This document shows positions 38,010 to 49,125 of a stretch of 64,000 nt of DNA, piece after piece. Under the pieces are notes generated by a model. It was not told where the DNA came from and did not search any database. It saw only the letters and a list, made by a program, of their open reading frames with translations. This stretch comes from Vibrio chagasii (GTDB lineage Bacteria > Pseudomonadota > Gammaproteobacteria > Enterobacterales > Vibrionaceae), in contig NZ_MSCI01000002.1 of NCBI RefSeq assembly GCF_002954585.1, forward strand, positions 125,266-189,265. Direction: 5' to 3'. Positions within the stretch are counted from its first letter, which is position 1. Each line of letters opens with the position of its first letter. The position numbers and the translations under genes were made by a program.

Positions 38010-39088
38010 TAATTTGGCTTGCAGAGCTACTACAGCCACACTTTTCTTTTTTCCGTTTGTTCGAATACTTATCGTTTCGTGCAATCGCGAGCATTTTGAC
38101 GGCTCTATGTCTGTCGCTGTGGATGGGACCTCGTTTAATTGAGCGTCTGCAAATGCTGCAAATTGGCCAAGTTGTCCGTAACGACGGCCCTGAATCTCAC
38201 TTCAGCAAACGTGGTACACCAACCATGGGTGGTGTGATGATCCTTGCTGCGATTATTATAACAGTTTTGCTTTGGGCTGACTTATCAAACCCTTACGTTT
38301 GGGCGGTGCTTGTCGTGCTAGGCGGTTACGGTGCTGTTGGTTTTGTTGATGATTATCGTAAAGTCGTTCGTAAGAACACTGATGGTCTGATTGCTCGTTG
38401 GAAGTACTTTTGGCAGTCGGCTATTGCTTTGGTAGTAGCATTTGCTCTGTATGCTCATGGGCAAGACACGGCAGCAACACAATTGGTGGTGCCTTTCTTT
38501 AAAGATGTGATGCCACAACTTGGTTTACTGTACGTTGTTCTAACTTACTTTGTTATTGTGGGTACCAGTAACGCAGTAAATCTAACTGATGGCCTAGATG
38601 GCTTGGCGATTATGCCAACGGTTATGGTTGCAGCGGGTTTTGCTGTTATCGCTTGGGCGACAGGTAACGTTAACTTTGCAGCATACCTACACATTCCATA
38701 CATCCCATACACCTCTGAACTGGTTGTGGTATGTACTGCTATCGTTGGTGCAGGCCTTGGCTTCCTATGGTTTAACACTTACCCAGCACAAGTATTCATG
38801 GGCGATGTTGGCTCTCTAGCACTGGGTGGTGCGTTAGGTGTGATTGCGGTACTCGTTCGTCAAGAGTTGGTACTAGTGATCATGGGTGGTGTGTTTGTAA
38901 TGGAGACCTTGTCAGTAATCCTGCAGGTGGGCTCTTACAAATTACGTGGCCAGCGTATTTTCCGTATGGCACCGATTCACCATCACTATGAGCTGAAAGG
39001 CTGGCCAGAACCGCGTGTTATCGTGCGCTTTTGGATCATCTCAATGGTATTGGTACTGATTGGCCTAGCGACACTGAAAGTTCGTTAA
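38006..39088 (+). CDS. mraY: Phospho-MurNAc-pentapeptide transferase MraY
   Basis: 360 residues, about ten membrane helices. Cytoplasmic catalytic motifs are [18 protein letters not shown] (Asp pair), [21 protein letters not shown] and [12 protein letters not shown] (HHH). It transfers phospho-MurNAc-pentapeptide to undecaprenyl phosphate to give lipid I. Confidence 0.97.
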   Translation: MIIWLAELLQPHFSFFRLFEYLSFRAIASILTALCLSLWMGPRLIERLQMLQIGQVVRNDGPESHFSKRGTPTMGGVMILAAIIITVLLWADLSNPYVWAVLVVLGGYGAVGFVDDYRKVVRKNTDGLIARWKYFWQSAIALVVAFALYAHGQDTAATQLVVPFFKDVMPQLGLLYVVLTYFVIVGTSNAVNLTDGLDGLAIMPTVMVAAGFAVIAWATGNVNFAAYLHIPYIPYTSELVVVCTAIVGAGLGFLWFNTYPAQVFMGDVGSLALGGALGVIAVLVRQELVLVIMGGVFVMETLSVILQVGSYKLRGQRIFRMAPIHHHYELKGWPEPRVIVRFWIISMVLVLIGLATLKVR

Positions 39089-39146
39089 TCCTATGTGAGC
39101 CTCTGTATTAGAGGTTCTTTAAAACTATTAAGAGCATCTTGTTTAA

Positions 39147-40463
39147 ATGGAACGTTGGCAAAATATTCAAAATGTAGTGGTTGTGGGGCTCGGTATTACC
39201 GGGCTCTCTGTCGTTAAACATCTCGTAAAATATCAGCCTCATACGCATGTGAAGGTCATTGATACGCGAGAGCTGCCACCAGGAAAGGAATCTTTGCCTG
39301 AATCGGTAGAGCTGCATTCTGGAAGCTGGAATAGCCAATGGCTAGCTGAGGCTGATTTGGTGGTTGCTAACCCAGGCATTGCTTTAGCGACGCCGGAAAT
39401 TCAAGATGTACTTCAAGCAGGAACGCCTGTCGTTGGTGACATTGAGCTGTTTGGCTGGGCAGTCGATAAACCTGTTGTGGCAATCACTGGTTCAAACGGT
39501 AAGAGTACCGTGACGGATTTGACTGGTGTGCTTGCTAAAGCTGCTGGGCTTAATGTTGGTGTTGGCGGCAATATTGGTATTCCTGCCCTAGACCTCCTAG
39601 AACTTGATGCCGACTTATATGTTCTTGAGCTTTCAAGTTTTCAGCTAGAAACCACATCGAATTTAAAACTTGCTTCTGCGGCATTCTTAAACCTATCAGA
39701 AGATCATATGGATCGCTATCAGGGCATGACTGATTACCGCGAGGCCAAGTTAAGAATCTTTAATAACGCGCAGTGTGCGATTGTAAATCGTGAAGACAAA
39801 GAGACTTACCCTGACCAAACAATGCCATTGGTCACTTTTGGCCTAGATAACCAAGAGTTTGGTGTATCAACGATTGATGGTTGTGAGTGGCTGGTCGATA
39901 ACGGTAAACCTGTCCTTACTACTCAAGATTTAACATTGGTTGGACGTCACAATGTGGCAAATGCGTTAGTCTCACTTGCACTATTGAAGCAAGTTGGTAT
40001 CGACTACAACAAAAGTCTTGATGCTTTGAAAGCCTATAACGGTTTGACGCATCGTTGCCAAGTGGTGGCTGACAAGCGCGAAATCAAATGGGTTAATGAC
40101 TCCAAAGCAACCAACGTAGCCAGCACATTGGCGGCTCTGTCTGGTTTGGAGTATCAAGGTACGCTATATCTTCTGGTTGGCGGCGTGGGTAAAGGTGCTG
40201 ATTTTAGCGAGCTGGAACCAGTATTAGCGCAACTTGAACGTGTTCAATTGTGTTGTTTCGGTGAAGATGCAGATCAATTCATGCCACTACACCCATCGGC
40301 ACAAAAGTTCGATACCATGCAGCAGATAATCGAATCCATCTCACCACAACTGGTGGCTGGAGATATGGTGATGCTGTCTCCGGCGTGCGCAAGCTTCGAT
40401 CAATTTAATAATTTCATGGCAAGGGGTGACGCGTTCACTCAACTTGCTCATGAGTATGCTTAA
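39147..40463 (+). CDS. murD: UDP-MurNAc-L-alanine:D-glutamate ligase MurD
   Basis: 438 residues. An N-terminal Rossmann-like stretch ([16 protein letters not shown]), P-loop [34 protein letters not shown] and [11 protein letters not shown] identify MurD. A 58-bp gap after mraY contains the weak hairpin CCTCT/AGAGG; the ribosome site is poor. Confidence 0.96.
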   Translation: MERWQNIQNVVVVGLGITGLSVVKHLVKYQPHTHVKVIDTRELPPGKESLPESVELHSGSWNSQWLAEADLVVANPGIALATPEIQDVLQAGTPVVGDIELFGWAVDKPVVAITGSNGKSTVTDLTGVLAKAAGLNVGVGGNIGIPALDLLELDADLYVLELSSFQLETTSNLKLASAAFLNLSEDHMDRYQGMTDYREAKLRIFNNAQCAIVNREDKETYPDQTMPLVTFGLDNQEFGVSTIDGCEWLVDNGKPVLTTQDLTLVGRHNVANALVSLALLKQVGIDYNKSLDALKAYNGLTHRCQVVADKREIKWVNDSKATNVASTLAALSGLEYQGTLYLLVGGVGKGADFSELEPVLAQLERVQLCCFGEDADQFMPLHPSAQKFDTMQQIIESISPQLVAGDMVMLSPACASFDQFNNFMARGDAFTQLAHEYA

Positions 40464-40485
40464 CGTGTTGAAGGACTAACATTCA

Positions 40486-41682
40486 GTGCAAAGAGTCAAA
40501 GAGATTAATCAATCCATCTGGCAGTGGCTAAACCGTGCTACTCCTGAGGCGCTTTACGATCGTCAATTGGTATGGATTGCTCTTGGGCTAATGCTGACAG
40601 GTTTGGTGATGGTGACGTCTGCTTCGTTCCCCATCAGTGCTCGTTTAACCGATCAGCCGTTTCACTTTATGTTCCGCCACGCGATCTTCCTGTTACTCGC
40701 ATTGGGTGTATCCAGTGTGATATTGCAAATCCCGATGAAGCGCTGGTTTCAATACAGCATGTACCTGTTGGGATTATCCTTCTTCTTGCTTGTTGTGGTA
40801 CTAGCTGTCGGTAAATCAGTTAACGGTGCGTCACGTTGGATTCCTCTGGGGCTATTTAACTTACAGCCAGCCGAGGTCGCTAAGCTTTCCTTGTTTATCT
40901 TCATGGCGGGCTACTTGGTTCGTAAACAAGACGAAGTGAGAAAAACCTTCTTCGGTGGTTTTGCAAAACCCATCATGGTGTTTGGTGCTTTTGCCGTCTT
41001 GCTACTTGGTCAACCCGACTTGGGTACCGTAGTTGTAATGTTGGTGACCCTGTTTGGCATGCTGTTCATTGCTGGTGCCAAGCTGTCACAGTTTATTGCC
41101 TTGATGGTCGCTGGTATTGCCGCCGTCGTTGGTTTGATTGTTATAGAACCTTACCGTGTTCGACGTGTGACTTCATTCTGGGAACCTTGGAATGACCCAT
41201 TTGGTAGTGGTTACCAATTAACTCAGTCATTGATGGCGTTCGGTCGTGGTGATTGGATGGGGCAAGGTCTTGGTAACTCGATTCAAAAACTCGAATACCT
41301 ACCAGAAGCGCATACCGACTTTGTATTTGCGGTCTTGGCTGAAGAGCTTGGCTTTGTTGGTGTTACCTTAGTATTAATGTTGATCTTTAGCTTGGTGTTA
41401 AAAGCCATTCTGATTGGCAAAAAAGCCTTTGAACATGATCAGGTGTTCAGCGGCTATCTGGCTTTTGGTATTGGTATTTGGTTTGCGTTTCAGACGCTTG
41501 TTAACGTAGGTGCTGCATCTGGCATCGTTCCAACTAAAGGTCTAACCCTACCGCTAATCAGTTATGGTGGTTCGAGTTTAATTATTATGTCGGTAGCGGT
41601 ATCAATGCTGCTGCGCATTGACCATGAATGTCGAATGCAGCAAAAAGAACAAGCTGATAATCCAAACGAATTAGTAGAATAA
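40486..41682 (+). CDS. ftsW: Septal peptidoglycan polymerase FtsW (SEDS family)
   Basis: 398 residues with about ten membrane helices. SEDS signatures are [61 protein letters not shown] and [10 protein letters not shown]. Start is the GTG at 40486 with AAGGAC upstream. It polymerises lipid II at the septum with FtsI. Confidence 0.96.
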   Translation: MQRVKEINQSIWQWLNRATPEALYDRQLVWIALGLMLTGLVMVTSASFPISARLTDQPFHFMFRHAIFLLLALGVSSVILQIPMKRWFQYSMYLLGLSFFLLVVVLAVGKSVNGASRWIPLGLFNLQPAEVAKLSLFIFMAGYLVRKQDEVRKTFFGGFAKPIMVFGAFAVLLLGQPDLGTVVVMLVTLFGMLFIAGAKLSQFIALMVAGIAAVVGLIVIEPYRVRRVTSFWEPWNDPFGSGYQLTQSLMAFGRGDWMGQGLGNSIQKLEYLPEAHTDFVFAVLAEELGFVGVTLVLMLIFSLVLKAILIGKKAFEHDQVFSGYLAFGIGIWFAFQTLVNVGAASGIVPTKGLTLPLISYGGSSLIIMSVAVSMLLRIDHECRMQQKEQADNPNELVE

Positions 41683-41694
41683 GAATCTAACGCG

Positions 41695-42756
41695 ATGAAA
41701 CAAAACAAAAAACTTTTAGTGATGGCTGGTGGTACCGGCGGTCATGTTTTTCCTGGGTTAGCAGTAGCGAAAAAGCTTCAGCAACAAGGTTGGGAAATTC
41801 GCTGGTTAGGCACAGCAGATAGAATGGAAGCGGATTTGGTGCCAAAGCATGGCATTGAGATCGACTTTATTAAAGTGAAAGGCCTGCGTGGTCAAGGCAT
41901 TAGCAAGCTAATTAAAGCCCCATTCCAAATTATTAATGCCATACTTCAAGCAAAGCAGCATATCAAAGCGTGGCAGCCTGACGTGGTACTTGGTATGGGT
42001 GGCTATGTGAGTGGCCCGGGTGGTATTGCGGCATGGTTATCAGGCATTCCAGTGGTTTTGCATGAACAAAATGCAGTGGCGGGTCTAACCAACCAGTGGC
42101 TATCTAAGATTGCGAAAAAGGTTTTCCAAGCCTTCCCTGGTGCATTTCCTACTGCAGAGGTAGTGGGGAACCCAGTTCGTGAGGATGTGGTTGCTTTACC
42201 GGAGCCTGAGCAGCGCATGGCTGAGCGTGATGGCGATATCCGCATTTTAGTGATGGGTGGCAGCCAAGGGGCCAAAATCCTCAACGATACTTTACCTGTT
42301 GCGATGGCACAGCTTGGAGAAGGCTTCACTGTGATGCACCAAGCGGGTAAGAATAATCAACAGCAAGTGATTGAACAATACAAATCACATTCTGTAGATA
42401 ATGTTCAAGTAACTGAATTTATTGATGATGTGGCGCAAGCTTATGAGTGGGCAGATCTACTAGTGTGTCGCTCCGGCGCGTTAACGGTATCAGAAGTGTC
42501 TGCAGCCGGTGTTGGTTCTATTTTTGTTCCGTTCATGCACAAAGATAGACAGCAAGCACTGAATGCCGATCATTTAGTTGAATGTGGTGCGGCGTTAATG
42601 ATTGAACAGCCACAACTGACGGCTGAAAAGTTAGCGAACACCATCGCTGAGCTTGATAGAAATGAATTAAAAATGATGGCAACAAAAGCGCGTCAAGCAG
42701 CCAAGCTTGATGCTGACGTTACCGTCGCTGAAGCGATTAAAGCTTTAGCAAAATAA
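41695..42756 (+). CDS. murG: UDP-GlcNAc:lipid I GlcNAc transferase MurG
   Basis: 353 residues, GT-B fold. The N-terminal glycine loop is [48 protein letters not shown] and the C-terminal [11 protein letters not shown] are diagnostic. It makes lipid II at the inner face of the membrane. Confidence 0.97.
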   Translation: MKQNKKLLVMAGGTGGHVFPGLAVAKKLQQQGWEIRWLGTADRMEADLVPKHGIEIDFIKVKGLRGQGISKLIKAPFQIINAILQAKQHIKAWQPDVVLGMGGYVSGPGGIAAWLSGIPVVLHEQNAVAGLTNQWLSKIAKKVFQAFPGAFPTAEVVGNPVREDVVALPEPEQRMAERDGDIRILVMGGSQGAKILNDTLPVAMAQLGEGFTVMHQAGKNNQQQVIEQYKSHSVDNVQVTEFIDDVAQAYEWADLLVCRSGALTVSEVSAAGVGSIFVPFMHKDRQQALNADHLVECGAALMIEQPQLTAEKLANTIAELDRNELKMMATKARQAAKLDADVTVAEAIKALAK

Positions 42757-42769
42757 TGAGACTGAATTG

Positions 42770-44230
42770 ATGACGATTGAACATACCCAAGACTTAGCGC
42801 AAATCCGTGCAATGGTGCCAGAGATGCGCCGTGTTAAATCTATCCACTTCATTGGTATTGGTGGTGCTGGAATGAGCGGGATTGCTGAAGTCTTGCTAAA
42901 TGAAGGCTACCAGATCACTGGTTCTGATATTGCTCAAAATCCAGTGACAGAGCGTTTAGTTAGCAAGGGGGCGACTGTTTTCATTGGTCACCAAGCAAGT
43001 AACGTTGCTGATGCAAGTGTGGTCGTGGTATCAACCGCTATCAATGAAGAGAACCCAGAGATTATTGCCGCTCGTGAAGCGCGCACGCCTATCGTTCGTC
43101 GTGCAGAAATGCTGGCTGAGTTGATGCGTTTTCGTCACGGTATTGCTGTGGCCGGTACGCACGGTAAGACAACAACGACTGCTTTGGTTACACAGATTTA
43201 CTCTGAAGCTGGCCTAGATCCAACGTTTGTAAACGGGGGTTTAGTGAAAAGTGCAGGTACCAATGCACGCTTGGGTTCGAGCCGTATCTTGATCGCTGAA
43301 GCTGATGAGAGTGATGCATCATTCTTACACCTGCAACCTATGGTGAGTATCGTAACCAATATCGAAGCCGATCACATGGATACCTATGGCGGTGACTTCG
43401 AAACACTAAAGCAGACGTTTATCGACTTCTTACACAACCTGCCATTTTACGGTCAGGCTGTGATGTGCGTGGATGATCCTGTTGTTCGTGAGCTAATCCC
43501 TCAAGTTAGCCGCCAAGTGATTACTTACGGTTTCTCAGAAGATGCGGATATCCGTATCGAGAACTACATACAAGAAGGCCAGCAAGGTAAGTTCACGGTA
43601 GTTCGTGAAGGTAAAGCGAATCTTGATATCACGTTGAACATTCCAGGTCGTCACAACGCACTGAATGCATCGGCAGCCATTGCAGTGGCGACAGAAGATG
43701 ACATCAGCGATGAAGCGATCCTAAAAGCGATGGCAGGTACCGAAGGTACTGGACGTCGTTTTGATCACCTAGGTGAGTACGAGACGGGTAATGGTGTCGC
43801 TATGTTGGTGGACGATTATGGTCATCACCCAACGGAAGTTGATGTAACAATTCAGGCTGCTCGCAGCGGCTGGGCTGATAAGCGTCTTGTGATGATTTTC
43901 CAACCACACCGTTATAGCCGAACACGTGATTTATATGATGATTTTGCGAACGTTCTTGAGCAGGTTGATGTCTTAATCTTACTGGATGTTTATTCTGCTG
44001 GTGAGAAACCTATTGCTGGGGCAGACGGACGCTCATTAAGTCGAACGATTCGTGGGCGTGGTAAGATTGACCCAATCTTTGTCGCTGATATTAATACTCT
44101 GCCATCGGTTTTAGCTAACGTAATTCAAGGCGGCGACCTTGTACTGACGCAGGGTGCAGGCGATGTTGGTCGTGTTGCTAAGCAACTAGAATCATTACAG
44201 TTAGACATTAATAAAATGAAGGACGTGTAG
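42770..44230 (+). CDS. murC: UDP-MurNAc:L-alanine ligase MurC
   Basis: 486 residues from the ATG at 42770; a TTG at 42767 abuts it. [17 protein letters not shown]-loop [33 protein letters not shown] and [10 protein letters not shown] are MurC signatures. It adds the first peptide residue. ddlB, which follows murC in E. coli, is missing; a hairpin and promoter lie there instead. Confidence 0.97.
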   Translation: MTIEHTQDLAQIRAMVPEMRRVKSIHFIGIGGAGMSGIAEVLLNEGYQITGSDIAQNPVTERLVSKGATVFIGHQASNVADASVVVVSTAINEENPEIIAAREARTPIVRRAEMLAELMRFRHGIAVAGTHGKTTTTALVTQIYSEAGLDPTFVNGGLVKSAGTNARLGSSRILIAEADESDASFLHLQPMVSIVTNIEADHMDTYGGDFETLKQTFIDFLHNLPFYGQAVMCVDDPVVRELIPQVSRQVITYGFSEDADIRIENYIQEGQQGKFTVVREGKANLDITLNIPGRHNALNASAAIAVATEDDISDEAILKAMAGTEGTGRRFDHLGEYETGNGVAMLVDDYGHHPTEVDVTIQAARSGWADKRLVMIFQPHRYSRTRDLYDDFANVLEQVDVLILLDVYSAGEKPIAGADGRSLSRTIRGRGKIDPIFVADINTLPSVLANVIQGGDLVLTQGAGDVGRVAKQLESLQLDINKMKDV

Positions 44231-44252
44231 CAGAATACTGTCTACATACTGT

Positions 44253-44281
44253 GGTCAATCGCTCACTTCTTGCGATTGACC
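44253..44281. repeat. Intercistronic hairpin after murC
   Basis: GGTCAATCGC and GCGATTGACC form a perfect 10-bp stem around a 9-nt loop, 22 bp after the murC stop. No T run follows, so it is not a standard terminator; it may limit read-through or stabilise the murC mRNA end. Confidence 0.75.
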
Positions 44282-44312
44282 TAAAATTGACCAAAAATCT
44301 TATTATCAACGT

Positions 44313-44340
44313 TTGATAGTTTGATTTTGCTCAGTATAAT
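44313..44340 (+). promoter_or_regulatory. Internal promoter for ftsQAZ
   Basis: TTGATA (44313-44318) and a perfect TATAAT (44335-44340) are 16 bp apart, about 80 bp before ftsQ, within the 191-bp murC-ftsQ gap. E. coli also has dedicated promoters in front of ftsQ. Confidence 0.65.
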
Positions 44341-44421
44341 TCATAGGTTAAAGTAAGTGCTTTTACCTCTATTACGAAGATAGGGAATAGAATTGCGAAC
44401 CAACGACAGGGAAAGCGGGCT

Positions 44422-45201
44422 TTGGTAGAAAGTACTTTTAGCGAAAACCGCCACCTATTCAGTTTACCATCGCTCAAGAAACACGCCTTAGGCGGGTCAT
44501 TTTTTGTCATGGTATTGCTATTCATTGGGTTTCTTTTCTATACCACCCTGACTTGGATGTGGGACGATCAACGATTGCCTCTCTCCAAAATAGTCATTCA
44601 GGGTGACTTAACTTATGTAACCGCTAGTGATGTTCAGCATGCTTTTGGCAAACTTGAGCATATTGGTACATTCATGTCGCAAGACATCGGTGTGTTGCAA
44701 GACAGTTTAGAAGCGTTGCCTTGGGTGTCAGTCGTATCTATTCGTAAGCAGTGGCCAGACACAATAAAAGTATTTTTGACTGAGTATCATGCGGCAGCAA
44801 TCTGGAACGGCAACATGCTGTTGAATGATGATGGTCAGGTGTTTAATGGCGATATCGGCCTTCTGAAAGGCGATAGAGTTAAGCTTTACGGCCCAGATGG
44901 CACCAGCCAAGAAGTGATCGAAAAGTGGAGAAAGGTAACCCCTTTGATTAACAGTCTGGGGTTAACGGTTACCTCACTTGTTCTCAACGAACGTCGCGCT
45001 TGGCAAATAATCCTAGATAACGGTATCCGTTTAGAGCTAGGTAAAGATTCTTTAGATGAGCGTGTTGAACGCTTCATTTCGCTTTACAACGAACTCGGTA
45101 GTAAGGCGAATCAAGTGAGCTACATCGACCTCAGGTATGATACGGGAGCCGCTGTAGGCTGGTTTCCAGAGCAAGAGTTAGAAGAGAGCACAGATGACTA
45201 A
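44422..45201 (+). CDS. ftsQ: Cell division protein FtsQ
   Basis: 259 residues from the TTG at 44422, the only in-frame start before the membrane segment. Cytoplasmic N-terminus, one membrane helix (about 29-47), then a periplasmic POTRA domain (LSKIVIQGDLTYVTASDVQHAF) and beta domain (LPWVSVVSIRKQWPDTIKV, LNERRAWQIILDNGIRLELG). It scaffolds FtsB and FtsL at the septum. Overlaps ftsA by 8 bp. Confidence 0.95.
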   Translation: MVESTFSENRHLFSLPSLKKHALGGSFFVMVLLFIGFLFYTTLTWMWDDQRLPLSKIVIQGDLTYVTASDVQHAFGKLEHIGTFMSQDIGVLQDSLEALPWVSVVSIRKQWPDTIKVFLTEYHAAAIWNGNMLLNDDGQVFNGDIGLLKGDRVKLYGPDGTSQEVIEKWRKVTPLINSLGLTVTSLVLNERRAWQIILDNGIRLELGKDSLDERVERFISLYNELGSKANQVSYIDLRYDTGAAVGWFPEQELEESTDD

Positions 45202-46462
45202 GACCGCAGATGACAACATAATCGTTGGTCTTGATATAGGCACTGCGACCATATCAGCTCTGGTTGGTGAAATACTGCCTGATGGTCAAATCAATATCAT
45301 TGGTTCTGGGCAAAGCCCATCCAGAGGTATGGATAAAGGTGGTGTGAACGACCTAGAGTCGGTAGTTAAGTCAGTTCAGCGAGCAATTGATCAAGCAGAG
45401 TTGATGGCGGAATGCCAAATCAGCAATGTGTTTATCTCGCTATCAGGCAAACATATCGCAAGCCGAATTGAAAAAGGCATGGGCACTATCTCTGATGAAG
45501 AGGTGTCTCAAGACGATATGGATCGAGCGATCCATACCGCGAAATCAATTAAAATAGGTGAAGAGCAGAGAATTCTGCACGTTATCCCACAAGAATTTAC
45601 CATTGATTATCAAGAAGGGATTAAGAACCCACTTGGTCTATCTGGTGTTCGAATGGAAGTAAGCGTTCATCTAATTTCTTGTCATAGCGACATGGCGAGA
45701 AACATTATTAAAGCTGTTGAACGATGTGGTCTTACAGTAGAACAAATCGTGTTTTCAGGACTTGCCTCAAGTAATGCGGTAATTACTGAAGATGAGCGAG
45801 AGCTCGGAGTGTGTGTGGTGGATATCGGCGCGGGTACAATGGATATTTCCATTTGGACTGGCGGCGCACTACGACATACAGAAGTCTTTTCCTATGCAGG
45901 AAATGCAGTAACCAGTGATATTGCCTTCGCTTTCGGTACGCCAGTGAGCGATGCTGAAGAGATAAAAGTAAACCATGGTTGCGCTCTGAGTGAACTCGTT
46001 AGCAAGGATGACTCTGTTAACGTCCCAAGTGTTGGTGGTCGCCCGTCAAGAAGTTTGCAACGACAAACTTTGTCGGAAGTGATTGAACCACGTTACACTG
46101 AACTTATGGGCCTCGTTAACCAAACTATCGATACGGTTCAATTACAGCTACGAGACGAAGGTATTAAACACCACCTTGCAGCTGGCGTCGTCCTCACTGG
46201 TGGAGCGGCACAAATTGACGGATTGGTAGAGTGTGCGGAACGTGTTTTCCGCAATCAAGTTCGAGTTGGTAAGCCATTAGAAGTTAGTGGCTTAACTGAT
46301 TATGTTAAAGAGCCGTATCATTCTACGGCGGTTGGTTTACTTCATTACGCAAGAGATTGTCAGATCAGTGATGAAGGTGATTACAGCGAACCTAAGCGTT
46401 CAGCACCTTCGATGTCTGGTTTATTTGGTAAATTGCGTAATTGGATACAAAAAGAGTTTTAA
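45194..46462 (+). CDS. ftsA: Cell division protein FtsA
   Basis: 422 residues, actin-like. VGLDIGTATISALVGE (phosphate 1), VVDIGAGTMDISIW (phosphate 2) and VVLTGGAAQIDGL (adenosine motif) are present, with the FtsA-specific 1C domain between. The C-terminal amphipathic helix (FGKLRNWIQKEF) anchors it to the membrane. It tethers FtsZ and activates FtsQLB/FtsWI. Confidence 0.97.
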   Translation: MTKTADDNIIVGLDIGTATISALVGEILPDGQINIIGSGQSPSRGMDKGGVNDLESVVKSVQRAIDQAELMAECQISNVFISLSGKHIASRIEKGMGTISDEEVSQDDMDRAIHTAKSIKIGEEQRILHVIPQEFTIDYQEGIKNPLGLSGVRMEVSVHLISCHSDMARNIIKAVERCGLTVEQIVFSGLASSNAVITEDERELGVCVVDIGAGTMDISIWTGGALRHTEVFSYAGNAVTSDIAFAFGTPVSDAEEIKVNHGCALSELVSKDDSVNVPSVGGRPSRSLQRQTLSEVIEPRYTELMGLVNQTIDTVQLQLRDEGIKHHLAAGVVLTGGAAQIDGLVECAERVFRNQVRVGKPLEVSGLTDYVKEPYHSTAVGLLHYARDCQISDEGDYSEPKRSAPSMSGLFGKLRNWIQKEF

Positions 46463-46493
46463 CCTGAGTTGCAGGAAAAAACGGAGATAACAC

Positions 46494-47723
46494 ATGTTTG
46501 AACCGATGATGGAAATGTCTGACGATGCAGTAATTAAAGTCGTTGGAGTTGGTGGCGGTGGCGGTAACGCTGTTGAGCACATGGTACGTGAATCAATCGA
46601 AGGCGTAGAATTCATCAGTGTTAACACTGATGCGCAAGCACTTCGTAAAACAAGCGTGAGCAGCGTGATCCAAATTGGTGGTGATATCACTAAAGGTCTT
46701 GGCGCTGGTGCAAACCCACAAGTAGGCCGTGATGCAGCTCTCGAAGATCGAGAAAGAATTAAAGAAGTTCTAACTGGCGCCGATATGGTATTTATCGCAG
46801 CCGGTATGGGCGGTGGTACTGGTACAGGTGCTGCTCCAGTTATTGCTGAAGTTGCGAAAGAACTAGGTGTGCTAACCGTTGCTGTTGTAACTAAGCCATT
46901 TAGCTTTGAAGGCAAAAAGCGTCTAGCGTTTGCTGAGCAAGGTATCGAAGAGCTTTCTAAACATGTGGATTCATTAATTACGATTCCAAATGAAAAGCTA
47001 CTTAAAGTACTAGGCCGTGGCGTTACACTGCTAGAAGCTTTCGCAAGTGCAAATGATGTACTTAAAAACGCTGTACAAGGTATCGCTGAGCTAATTACTC
47101 GCCCAGGTATGATCAACGTCGACTTCGCGGATGTTCGCACCGTAATGTCGGAAATGGGTCATGCAATGATGGGTAGCGGTATCGCAAAAGGTGAAGACCG
47201 TGCTGAAGAAGCTGCTGAAACAGCAATTTCTAGCCCACTACTAGAAGACATCGACCTAGCTGGTGCGCGTGGCGTTCTTGTGAACATCACAGCAGGCCTA
47301 GATATGCGTCTAGATGAGTTCGAAACAGTAGGTAACACAGTTAAGGCATTCGCTTCTGATAACGCAACAGTTGTGATTGGTACTTCTCTAGACCCTGATA
47401 TGACGGACGAAATCCGTGTAACTGTTGTTGCAACAGGTATCGGTACAGAGAGAAAGCCAGACATTACATTAGTTGCTGGTGGTAAAGCTAAGGTTGCACC
47501 AACTCCTCAACCACAAGTAGCGGCACAAGCTGCGCCAAAAGTGGAAGAGAAAGTGGCACAGCCATTGCAAGAAAAAACTGAGGTAAAACCTCAAGTTAAG
47601 CCGCAGCCAACAACGTCGCCTGTTTCATCAGGTACAGGCGCTAGCCAAAGTGCAGCACCTAAAGCTGAGAAAGAGAGCGGATACTTAGATATTCCAGCAT
47701 TCTTACGACGTCAGGCTGATTAA
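46494..47723 (+). CDS. ftsZ: Cell division GTPase FtsZ
   Basis: 409 residues. GTP-binding [13 protein letters not shown] and the tubulin signature [15 protein letters not shown], then the T7 loop ([11 protein letters not shown]). A Pro/Gln/Lys-rich linker (about 320-390) leads to the conserved C-terminal peptide [13 protein letters not shown] that binds FtsA, ZipA and MinC. Strong ribosome site CGGAGAT. Confidence 0.98.
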   Translation: MFEPMMEMSDDAVIKVVGVGGGGGNAVEHMVRESIEGVEFISVNTDAQALRKTSVSSVIQIGGDITKGLGAGANPQVGRDAALEDRERIKEVLTGADMVFIAAGMGGGTGTGAAPVIAEVAKELGVLTVAVVTKPFSFEGKKRLAFAEQGIEELSKHVDSLITIPNEKLLKVLGRGVTLLEAFASANDVLKNAVQGIAELITRPGMINVDFADVRTVMSEMGHAMMGSGIAKGEDRAEEAAETAISSPLLEDIDLAGARGVLVNITAGLDMRLDEFETVGNTVKAFASDNATVVIGTSLDPDMTDEIRVTVVATGIGTERKPDITLVAGGKAKVAPTPQPQVAAQAAPKVEEKVAQPLQEKTEVKPQVKPQPTTSPVSSGTGASQSAAPKAEKESGYLDIPAFLRRQAD

Positions 47724-47737
47724 CAATTACCCAAAAT

Positions 47738-47765
47738 TTGACTATCGTCGAATTAATGGTAAAAT
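47738..47765 (+). promoter_or_regulatory. lpxC promoter
   Basis: TTGACT (47738-47743) and TAAAAT (47760-47765) with a 16-bp spacer lie about 55 bp before lpxC, in the 96-bp ftsZ-lpxC gap. No terminator follows ftsZ, so lpxC can also be read from upstream. Confidence 0.65.
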
Positions 47766-47819
47766 TCGCGGTCGGTAAATACTGGCCGTGATTTGTAGCA
47801 CTGATAACGAGGCAAGCAG

Positions 47820-48737
47820 ATGATCAGACAACGTACTCTGAAAGAAATTGTGAAAACAACTGGTGTGGGCCTCCACTCTGGTCGTAAAGTCACACTTACT
47901 CTTCGCCCTGCAGCTGCAAATACAGGTATTGTTTACCGTCGTACTGATGTAAATCCACCTGTAGATTTTCCAGCTGATCCAGCATCAGTTCGTGACACTA
48001 TGTTATGTACTGCTCTTGTGAATGACGAAGGCGTACGTATTTCTACAGTGGAACACCTTAACGCTGCTCTAGCGGGTATGGGCATCGACAACATTATTGT
48101 TGAAGTAGATGCACCAGAGATCCCAATTATGGATGGTAGCGCAAGCCCATTCGTATACTTGCTTCAGCAAGCGGGTGTTGAAACACTGAATGCACCAAAA
48201 CGTTTCATTCGCATCAAAAAGCCAGTTCGTTTTGAAGACGGTGATAAGTGGGCAGAGTTTGTTCCATTTAACGGCTTCCGTATGGACTTTGAAATCGAGT
48301 TCAACCATCCTGCAATTGAGTCTGACGAACAGCATCTATTGTTTGATTTCTCTTCTCAAGGCTTTGTGAAAGAGATCTCTCGAGCTCGTACTTTCGGCTT
48401 CATGCGTGATATCGAATACCTTCAATCACAAAACTTGTGTTTGGGTGGTAGCTTTGATTGTGCAATCGTACTAGACGAATACCGAATTCTTAATGAAGAA
48501 GGTTTACGTTTCGACAATGAGTTCGTAACTCATAAAGTGCTAGATGCGATTGGTGACCTATACATGTGTGGACACGCTATTATCGGTGAGTTCCGTGCAT
48601 ACAAATCAGGTCACGGCCTAAACAACCAACTACTACGAGCAGTACTTGCTGACGCAGAAGCTTGGGAATGGGCTACATTTGAAGAAGAAGCTGGCTCGCC
48701 AGTGGCTTTTGCTGAACCAGGAATGGTTCTAGCGTAA
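47820..48737 (+). CDS. lpxC: UDP-3-O-acyl-GlcNAc deacetylase LpxC
   Basis: 305 residues. Zinc ligands lie in [12 protein letters not shown] (His) and [12 protein letters not shown] (His-x3-Asp); the catalytic His is in [12 protein letters not shown]. It performs the committed step of lipid A synthesis. In E. coli the C-terminal tail controls FtsH degradation; here it ends EPGMVLA, close to the E. coli form. Confidence 0.97.
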   Translation: MIRQRTLKEIVKTTGVGLHSGRKVTLTLRPAAANTGIVYRRTDVNPPVDFPADPASVRDTMLCTALVNDEGVRISTVEHLNAALAGMGIDNIIVEVDAPEIPIMDGSASPFVYLLQQAGVETLNAPKRFIRIKKPVRFEDGDKWAEFVPFNGFRMDFEIEFNHPAIESDEQHLLFDFSSQGFVKEISRARTFGFMRDIEYLQSQNLCLGGSFDCAIVLDEYRILNEEGLRFDNEFVTHKVLDAIGDLYMCGHAIIGEFRAYKSGHGLNNQLLRAVLADAEAWEWATFEEEAGSPVAFAEPGMVLA

Positions 48738-48765
48738 TTGTTGTTTTCAACAATGTAAGATTTCG

Positions 48766-48793
48766 AAAACCAGGCTATCGGCCTGGTTTTTTT
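48766..48793 (+). terminator. Rho-independent terminator after lpxC
   Basis: The perfect 10-bp stem AAAACCAGGC / GCCTGGTTTT (48766-48775 and 48781-48790), loop TATCG, then TTT. It ends the dcw transcript. Confidence 0.92.
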
Positions 48794-49125
48794 GTATCTA
48801 TTTTCCAGATACAGTGTCATCAACATCCGAAAGTCATCGACTAATGGGCGCCAGTCTGGCTAATCCATCAGCAATTAGAAAGAAAAGTTCCAAGCACATC
48901 AAACAAATGGGGTTATAAATGGTCGTTGGTGTGAAAATTACTTACACTAAGGGGCAATAATTTTAACTCAAGCCTTGAAAACTCTACTCTCAAGTACAAT
49001 ATCAGAAATACTAGATTTATCTCAGTATCCTTGGTTAGTAACTGAAGACTGGTTCATCGCTAGTAGAGACTGACGGCATTTAAAATAGATCGCGGACGAT
49101 CTGAGAACGAAGAGATTCCAAGCAC
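48794..49125 (+). other. lpxC-secA gap, no supported gene
   Basis: About 330 bp without a convincing gene. E. coli has secM here and some relatives have dciA (DUF721, from memory); neither fits. A 32-codon frame from a TTG at 48975 to 49073 (KTLLSSTISEILDLSQYPWL...) has no well-placed ribosome site. TTCCAAGCACAT occurs at 48888-48899 and again over the secA start at 49116-49127. Confidence 0.5.

Noticed and set aside
39089-39146. CCTCT/AGAGG hairpin between mraY and murD as a terminator
   Set aside because: Short stem, no proper T run, and it would cut an essential operon.
46421-47140. A 239-codon minus-strand frame opposite ftsZ
   Set aside because: Ser/Thr/Ala-rich shadow of a highly expressed gene with biased codons; no ribosome site or family resemblance.
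48844-48960. Two tiny frames of 24 and 13 codons between lpxC and secA
   Set aside because: No ribosome site and no resemblance to SecM or other leader peptides.
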